The translations under genes were made by a program, and so were the position numbers. A stretch of DNA of 64,000 bases from DASUPK01 sp963800285 (GTDB taxonomy: Bacteria > Actinomycetota > Thermoleophilia > Solirubrobacterales > 70-9): assembly GCA_963800285.1 (NCBI GenBank), contig CAWDAL010000015.1, forward strand, positions 124,001 through 188,000, written 5' to 3'. Under the pieces are notes generated by a model. It searched no databases and was not told where the DNA came from. It saw nothing but the letters and a program-made list of their open reading frames with translations. The stretch's first letter is position 1. Each line of letters opens with the position of its first letter. Of the stretch, positions 60,118 to 64,000 are shown piece by piece.

Positions 60118-61607
60118 GCCGCCACCTCCGCCGCTCGCGTGGTCAGGTACCGGTTCGGGTCCTCGTCGAGATGCTGCGCGAGCCGGTCGGCGAGGGCCAT
60201 GATCGTCAGCGAGGGGTTGACGGAGAGGGTCTTCGGGAACAACGAGGCGTCTCCGACGAACAGCCTCTTCGCGTCGTGCGACTCGCAGTTGGCGTCCACG
60301 ACCGAGCGGGCCGGGTCCGAGCCCATCCGGCAGGTTCCCTGCACATGGGTGCTGGCCGGCCCGGTCCAGGCGACCTGCTTGGCGCCGGCCGCCCGCATCA
60401 CCCGGCGCCCGAACTCGAGGCCGTTCTCCATCCGCTCGAGCTCTACCGGGTCGAAGTGGGCCTCGAAGCTCTCGGAGCCGTCCTCGCCGACGACGACGCG
60501 GCCGTTGTTCTCGTCGTTCGCGAGCACGAGGATGCCGTTCCAGTGGCGGTATTGGCGCACCGCCTCGGTGAGGCGATCGCCCCACATCGGCCCGTCCTCG
60601 TCCGCGATGCTGGTCGCGAACCCGATCGGGTCCTGAACGGTCGACGCCTCGAGCACGAAGCCTCCGTCCTCGTCGCGCATGAAGTCCATGCAATGGGAGG
60701 TGATCGGGTAGACGCGATGGGCGTCCTGGACCTCGTCGAAGCGCCCGAAGACGAAGGCGGCGGGGTGGAGGCCGAGGTTGCGGCCGATCCATTCCGTGCT
60801 CGGGGAGTTGCCGGCCGCCTCCGGCAGCCCCGAGCGGATCAGGATCTGCGGCGTGTTGAGCGCTCCCGCCGCTACGACGACGGCGCCCGCCTCGATCGTC
60901 TGGCTCCGCCCGTCGGGGTCGGTGTACTCGACCCCGGTCGCCTCCAAGCCACCCCCGCGGTCGGCCAAGATGACCCGCTCGACGGGTGAATCCGCCCTCA
61001 GGTCCAACTTGCCGACCGCGGTGGTTGCGTGGATGTAAGTGTTCATCGTGTTCTTGCCCGCGTTGGTGGGACAGCCCTGCAGGCAGGACCCGCACTTCAT
61101 GCAGTTGACGTCCGTGTATGAGTCGACCGGCTCCAGCTCGGAGCCCAGCTCCCGGAAGGCGGCGTCGAGCATCCGGACGCACTCGGGCCAATCGGCGCGC
61201 TCGCGGACGCCGAGGACCCGCTCGACCCGCTCGTAGTGAGGACCGAGGTCCTCGACCCCGAACGGCCTGCCGCCGTCGCCCAGCAGCCCGCTCGCGTCGT
61301 GCCACTTCGCGAACTCGAAGTCGTGCGCGCGGAACGAGACCTTGGTGTTCATCGTGGTGGTGCCGCCCACGCAGCGCCCGCCGAAGATCGGCACCGTTCC
61401 CCCGGCGCCCCCGTCGACCATCGCCATCCGCAGGGGCCACCAGAAGTCGTGCGCGGCCTTCGCCTCCCAGCGGACGAAGTCGGCGGCGGTCAGGTGGGGG
61501 CCCGCCTCCAGCAGGACGACGCTGCGGCCTCGCTGCGCGAGCTCCCCCGCGACCACACCGCCCCCGGCGCCCGAGCCGACGACGACGACGTCGACCCGCT
61601 CGCTCAT
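60114..61607 (-). CDS. GMC oxidoreductase, gluconate-dehydrogenase/long-chain alcohol oxidase type
   Basis: 497 residues from the ATG at 61607. FAD motif VVVGSGAGGGVVAGELAQRG, VLLEAG, and CMKCGSCLQGCPTNAGKNT, the Cys-rich ferredoxin-like loop found in the long-chain alcohol oxidase and membrane gluconate dehydrogenase large-subunit group. The C-terminal HVQGTCRMG with the active His and VGDASLFP fit. Upstream by an ATGA overlap is the subunit-3-type protein, its expected partner. It probably passes electrons to a cytochrome or quinone rather than to O2. Confidence 0.9.
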   Translation of the reverse strand: MSERVDVVVVGSGAGGGVVAGELAQRGRSVVLLEAGPHLTAADFVRWEAKAAHDFWWPLRMAMVDGGAGGTVPIFGGRCVGGTTTMNTKVSFRAHDFEFAKWHDASGLLGDGGRPFGVEDLGPHYERVERVLGVRERADWPECVRMLDAAFRELGSELEPVDSYTDVNCMKCGSCLQGCPTNAGKNTMNTYIHATTAVGKLDLRADSPVERVILADRGGGLEATGVEYTDPDGRSQTIEAGAVVVAAGALNTPQILIRSGLPEAAGNSPSTEWIGRNLGLHPAAFVFGRFDEVQDAHRVYPITSHCMDFMRDEDGGFVLEASTVQDPIGFATSIADEDGPMWGDRLTEAVRQYRHWNGILVLANDENNGRVVVGEDGSESFEAHFDPVELERMENGLEFGRRVMRAAGAKQVAWTGPASTHVQGTCRMGSDPARSVVDANCESHDAKRLFVGDASLFPKTLSVNPSLTIMALADRLAQHLDEDPNRYLTTRAAEVAA

Positions 61608-62026
61608 GTGCGAGGGCGCTCCGTACGCGAAGCCGAGGAGTTCCCCATGAAGGACCAGTCGTGCTGGACCCGGCTCGCCAGCGGGAAGCGGAAGTCGATC
61701 TCCTCCCAGGCGCTGGGTCCCTCGGCGCCGGGGGCGACGAAGTCGCTGTAGAAGGCCTCGCAGGCCAGCGCCCTCAGCATCATGAACTCCGGCGTGGCGG
61801 TCCGCTCGCCGAGTGCCTCGGGACCTCCGCCGGCGACGTCGGCGAGCGCGTCGATCGCGCCCACTGTCATCGCCCGGGTCCCCTCGTCCAGCATCGCGAG
61901 CTTCGCGTCGATGTAGACCGCCGGCTCGACCCGGCCGGACCCCGGCACGATCGTCTCGCAGAGCGCCGCCAGGGCCGAGGCACGGCCTTCGTCCAGGATC
62001 AGCCAGCTCCTCTCCGCCACGGCCAT
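61604..62026 (-). CDS. gluconate 2-dehydrogenase subunit-3-like protein
   Basis: 140 residues, homologous in pattern to the small subunit of membrane FAD-gluconate dehydrogenase (ALAALCETIVPGSG...AVYIDAKLAMLDEGTRAM...FMMLRALACEAFYSDFVAP). In related systems this subunit carries a Tat signal and helps export the folded flavoprotein; here no twin-Arg motif is visible in the first residues, so the complex may be cytoplasmic. Its start is in the divergent region with the collagen-like gene, where TATAGG on the minus strand ends four bases before the ATG. Confidence 0.85.
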   Translation of the reverse strand: MAVAERSWLILDEGRASALAALCETIVPGSGRVEPAVYIDAKLAMLDEGTRAMTVGAIDALADVAGGGPEALGERTATPEFMMLRALACEAFYSDFVAPGAEGPSAWEEIDFRFPLASRVQHDWSFMGNSSASRTERPRT

Positions 62027-62131
62027 GCACCCTATAGCCAGGCGGGCAATAAAACAAGCTATTTGACAGATAGTCGCAAGCAGACTTCGGCAACTTTGGG
62101 CAGCCCGAAATGACTAGCATGGGCGAGCACG
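62027..62131. promoter_or_regulatory. divergent region, GMC operon and collagen-like gene
   Basis: A TTGACA -35 hexamer (62063-62068, plus strand) precedes the collagen-like gene with no good -10 at 16-18 bases. On the minus strand TATAGG (62031-62036) is a -10-like box very near the ATG at 62026. No palindrome is apparent. Confidence 0.4.
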
Positions 62132-62650
62132 ATGCGTGAGGGGAGATTGAGACACGGTCCGGTCGTGGGACTCGCCGCGGTGGTACTGGCGGCACTCATT
62201 GCCCAGGTCGCGCTCGCCGGCGGCGGGAGCGGGACGGGCAGACCAGAAGCGAGCGCAAGCGCCAGCGTGAACAAGCAGCTCAAGAAGCTGAAGAAAAGGG
62301 TGGCGCGCCTCCAGACCCAGGTCGACCAGCTTCAAAGACAACCCGGCCCTCAGGGATCGCAGGGATCGCAGGGGCCGCCCGGCGTCAGCGGCCTGCAGGA
62401 GGTCTTCAAGACCAGTGCGGTCGACAACACCGCGAAGACGGTGAGCGCGACCTGCCCGGCCGGCAAGCGCGCGATTGGCGGCGGTGGGACCCACTCGTCC
62501 GTCTCTAACGGTGGGGTGGTGCTCGACCAGATCCAGCCCAGCGACGCGAACACCGTTCCCGGGGTCGTGACCGTGAGCGCCTATCCGCTGTCGGGTACCA
62601 CCCCCGATTGGGCGGTCACCGCGTTCGCAATCTGCGCGACCGTCCTATAA
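62132..62650 (+). CDS. secreted collagen-like/coiled-coil protein
   Basis: 172 residues. Signal peptide (GLAAVVLAALIAQVALAGGG), then a Lys/Leu-rich coiled coil (VNKQLKKLKKRVARLQTQVDQLQRQ), a short Gly-Pro-Gln/Gly-Ser collagen-like tract (GPQGSQGSQGPPG), and an all-beta C-terminal domain ending ICATVL. Such coiled-coil/collagen-like surface proteins are common in Thermoleophilia. Function unknown; possibly a trimeric surface or matrix protein. It overlaps the stop of the convergent E1-beta gene by six bases. Confidence 0.8.
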   Translation: MREGRLRHGPVVGLAAVVLAALIAQVALAGGGSGTGRPEASASASVNKQLKKLKKRVARLQTQVDQLQRQPGPQGSQGSQGPPGVSGLQEVFKTSAVDNTAKTVSATCPAGKRAIGGGGTHSSVSNGGVVLDQIQPSDANTVPGVVTVSAYPLSGTTPDWAVTAFAICATVL

Positions 62651-63637
62651 CCAGCCGGCCAAGGGGAGCCCGAGGGTCACACGTGCCGCCGCGTAGATCT
62701 CGTCGGCACCCGGCAGGTAGGCGTCCTCGAGCGCGGGGCTGAGGGGGACCGGCTCGAAGGGGGCGCCGACCCGCTCGATCGGGGCGTCGAGGTAGTCGAA
62801 GGCGGCCCCCTGGACCTCCGCCGCGATCTCCGCGCCGAAGCCGCCGTGCTGAACCGCCTCGTGGGCGACGACCAGCCGGTTGGTGCGCCGCACCGATTCC
62901 AGCACCGTCTCGAGGTCGAAGGGGACCAGGGTCCGCGGGTCGATCACCTCGGCCTCGGCTCCCTCACCGGCGAGGCGCTCGGCCGCCGCCAGCGACTCGC
63001 CGACCATCCGCGAGAGCGCGACGATCGTCACGTCGGAGCCCTCGCGGACGACCCGCGCGCTGCCGATCGGCACGGGCTCGGGAGCTTCGGGCACCTCCTC
63101 CTTGCGGAAGTAGAGGTTCTTGTGCTCGACGAAGACAACGGGGTTGGGATCGGCGATCGCGCTCCGCAGCAGGCCCGCGGCGTCCGCGGCGTTGCTGGGC
63201 ATCAGCACCTTCAGGCCCGGGATGTGCGTGAGCCAGGCCTCCAGGCTCTGGGAGTGCTGGGCGGCGCCGCGGCTGCCGGCACCACCCTGGGTGCGCAGCA
63301 CCATCGGCACGCTGAGCTGCCCGCCGGACATGAAGTGGGCCTTGGCGGCGGCGTTGACGAGCTGGTCGAGGGCGAGAGTGAGGAAGTCGATGAACATGAT
63401 CTCCAGCACCGGCCGCTTGCCGGACTGGGCGGCGCCGACCGCCACGCCGCAGATCGCCGCCTCGCTGATCGGCGTATTCAGGACGCGCTCGGCCCCGAAC
63501 TCCTCGGCAAGGCCGGCGGTCACCGTGTAGGGCCCTCCCTCGGCGACGTCCTCTCCGATCACGATCACGTCGCCGTCGTCGCGCATCGCCTCGGCGAGCG
63601 TCGCGTTGACCGCCTTGACGAAGGTGGTCTGCGGCAT
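62645..63637 (-). CDS. 2-oxoacid dehydrogenase E1 beta subunit
   Basis: 330 residues from the ATG at 63637. Transketolase-like pyrimidine domain: IGEDVAEGGPYTVTAGLAEEFGAERVLNTPISEAAICGVAVGAA, HFMSGGQLSVPMVLRTQGGAG, the AAQHSQSLEAWLTHIPGLKVLMPSN loop and the C-terminal HEAVQHGGFGAEI. It pairs with the alpha subunit to decarboxylate pyruvate, acetoin or a branched-chain oxoacid. The gene for the alpha subunit overlaps its start by one base. No E2 or E3 lies within the window. Confidence 0.92.
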   Translation of the reverse strand: MPQTTFVKAVNATLAEAMRDDGDVIVIGEDVAEGGPYTVTAGLAEEFGAERVLNTPISEAAICGVAVGAAQSGKRPVLEIMFIDFLTLALDQLVNAAAKAHFMSGGQLSVPMVLRTQGGAGSRGAAQHSQSLEAWLTHIPGLKVLMPSNAADAAGLLRSAIADPNPVVFVEHKNLYFRKEEVPEAPEPVPIGSARVVREGSDVTIVALSRMVGESLAAAERLAGEGAEAEVIDPRTLVPFDLETVLESVRRTNRLVVAHEAVQHGGFGAEIAAEVQGAAFDYLDAPIERVGAPFEPVPLSPALEDAYLPGADEIYAAARVTLGLPLAGWL

Positions 63638-64000
63638 CAGCCCGCCTCGGGATCGGCGTAGACGAGCGCGGCCGCCACCTCCGGTGACGGAAAGGAGCTG
63701 GCGCGGGCGAACTCGATGGCCGCCTCCACGGCCTGTCTCGCCTCGGCCTCCACCTCGGCCGCCGCCTCCTCGTCGAACCAGCCCGCCTCGGCGGCGGTGC
63801 GCTGGAGGCGGAGGATCGGGTCCTTCCGCTGCCACTCCTCGTCGGCCATCGCCTCCCGGTACTGGCCGGGGTCCCCCTCGTAGTGGCCACGCAGCCGGTG
63901 GGTGAGGCATTCGAGCAGCATCGGGCCCTCGCCCTTCCGGGCCGCGGCGAGGAAGCCGCCGAAGGTCTCCCAGACCCCCGCGAGATCGTTGCCGTCGACG
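63637..64000 (-). CDS. 2-oxoacid dehydrogenase E1 alpha subunit (cut by window edge)
   Basis: The C-terminal 121 codons are present; the 5' part lies beyond 64000. GEGPMLLECLTHRLRGHYEGDPGQYR matches the E1 alpha segment GHSxxDxxxYR near the phosphorylation loop, and the rest is a helical end with Glu/Ala-rich segments. It forms the thiamine-diphosphate-binding half of E1 with the adjacent beta subunit. The TGA of alpha overlaps the beta ATG by one base. Whether the complex is pyruvate- or acetoin-type cannot be told from this fragment. Confidence 0.9.
   Translation of the reverse strand, partial: VDGNDLAGVWETFGGFLAAARKGEGPMLLECLTHRLRGHYEGDPGQYREAMADEEWQRKDPILRLQRTAAEAGWFDEEAAAEVEAEARQAVEAAIEFARASSFPSPEVAAALVYADPEAG

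Noticed and set aside
1..64000. CRISPR arrays, tRNA or rRNA genes, insertion sequences
   Set aside because: No regularly spaced repeat arrays, cloverleaf-type or rRNA-like stretches, transposase motifs or flanking inverted repeats were seen on either strand; a tRNA scan would settle the tRNA point.

Overview
The window is a 64-kb piece of a high-GC, gene-dense actinobacterial chromosome. Most neighbouring genes on a strand overlap by 1-8 bases (ATGA, GTGA, TGATG), GTG starts are frequent and no gap exceeds about 165 bases. The gene families (MerR/CaiB/BKACE acyl-CoA operons, phage-holin-like/DUF3618 membrane set, DegV, HemQ, a glycosyltransferase-flippase fusion, collagen-like secreted protein) fit the deep-branching class Thermoleophilia (Solirubrobacterales or Gaiellales); that placement is inference. 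I see no rRNA, tRNA, CRISPR array, insertion sequence or prophage.

Layout. 1-5.8 kb: 3' end of a cytochrome P450, a membrane GGDEF/HD-GYP protein with a degenerate GGDEF motif, an MMPL transporter and a second P450. 5.9-12.5 kb: an acyl-CoA operon (crotonase, carboxylase beta subunit, frameshifted SnoaL-like gene, small unknown, beta-keto acid cleavage enzyme, class III CoA-transferase, MerR regulator, methyltransferase). 12.5-22.3 kb: short units including an extended SDR, MscS channel, nitrilase/TetR/hydrolase operon, small membrane proteins, DegV, and an Fe-S/redox group (IscA-type carrier, monothiol glutaredoxin, BolA). 22.3-34.4 kb: DUF2867, metallo-hydrolase, ferredoxin-NADP reductase, HemQ, a large membrane protein, a GT4-LPG synthase-type fusion, an ATPase-TPR-cyclase and PurU.

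34.4-52 kb is the most distinctive region. A peroxiredoxin and a VanA/VanB-like Rieske oxygenase and reductase precede two paralogous PEP-utiliser (swivel-histidine) proteins, a LysR regulator, a CrtI-like FAD enzyme, an SDR, a stand-alone PEP-synthase-type ATP-grasp subunit, a PYC/OADA-type carboxyltransferase, a HAD-IIA phosphatase, a GMC oxidoreductase, an amidase and an MFS transporter. Together these look like a split dikinase pathway that phosphorylates a phenolic or similar alcohol, modifies it, then dephosphorylates it, comparable in parts to the HpeHI (Rhodococcus) and AcvAB (Sphingobium) acetovanillone systems. What differs here is two substrate/swivel subunits with only one ATP-grasp subunit, and no biotin carboxylase or biotin carrier in the window.

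52-64 kb: a phenylacetate-CoA ligase plus a DpgC-type cofactor-free dioxygenase, divergent from acetoacetyl-CoA synthetase, then a six-gene minus-strand oxidoreductase operon ending in a GMC/gluconate-dehydrogenase-subunit-3 pair, a secreted collagen-like protein, and the E1 beta and (truncated) alpha subunits of a 2-oxoacid dehydrogenase. Three apparent single-base frameshifts lie in the window outside any recognised programmed site (8.36 kb, 48.24 kb, 50.35-50.48 kb); they may be real lesions or sequence errors.
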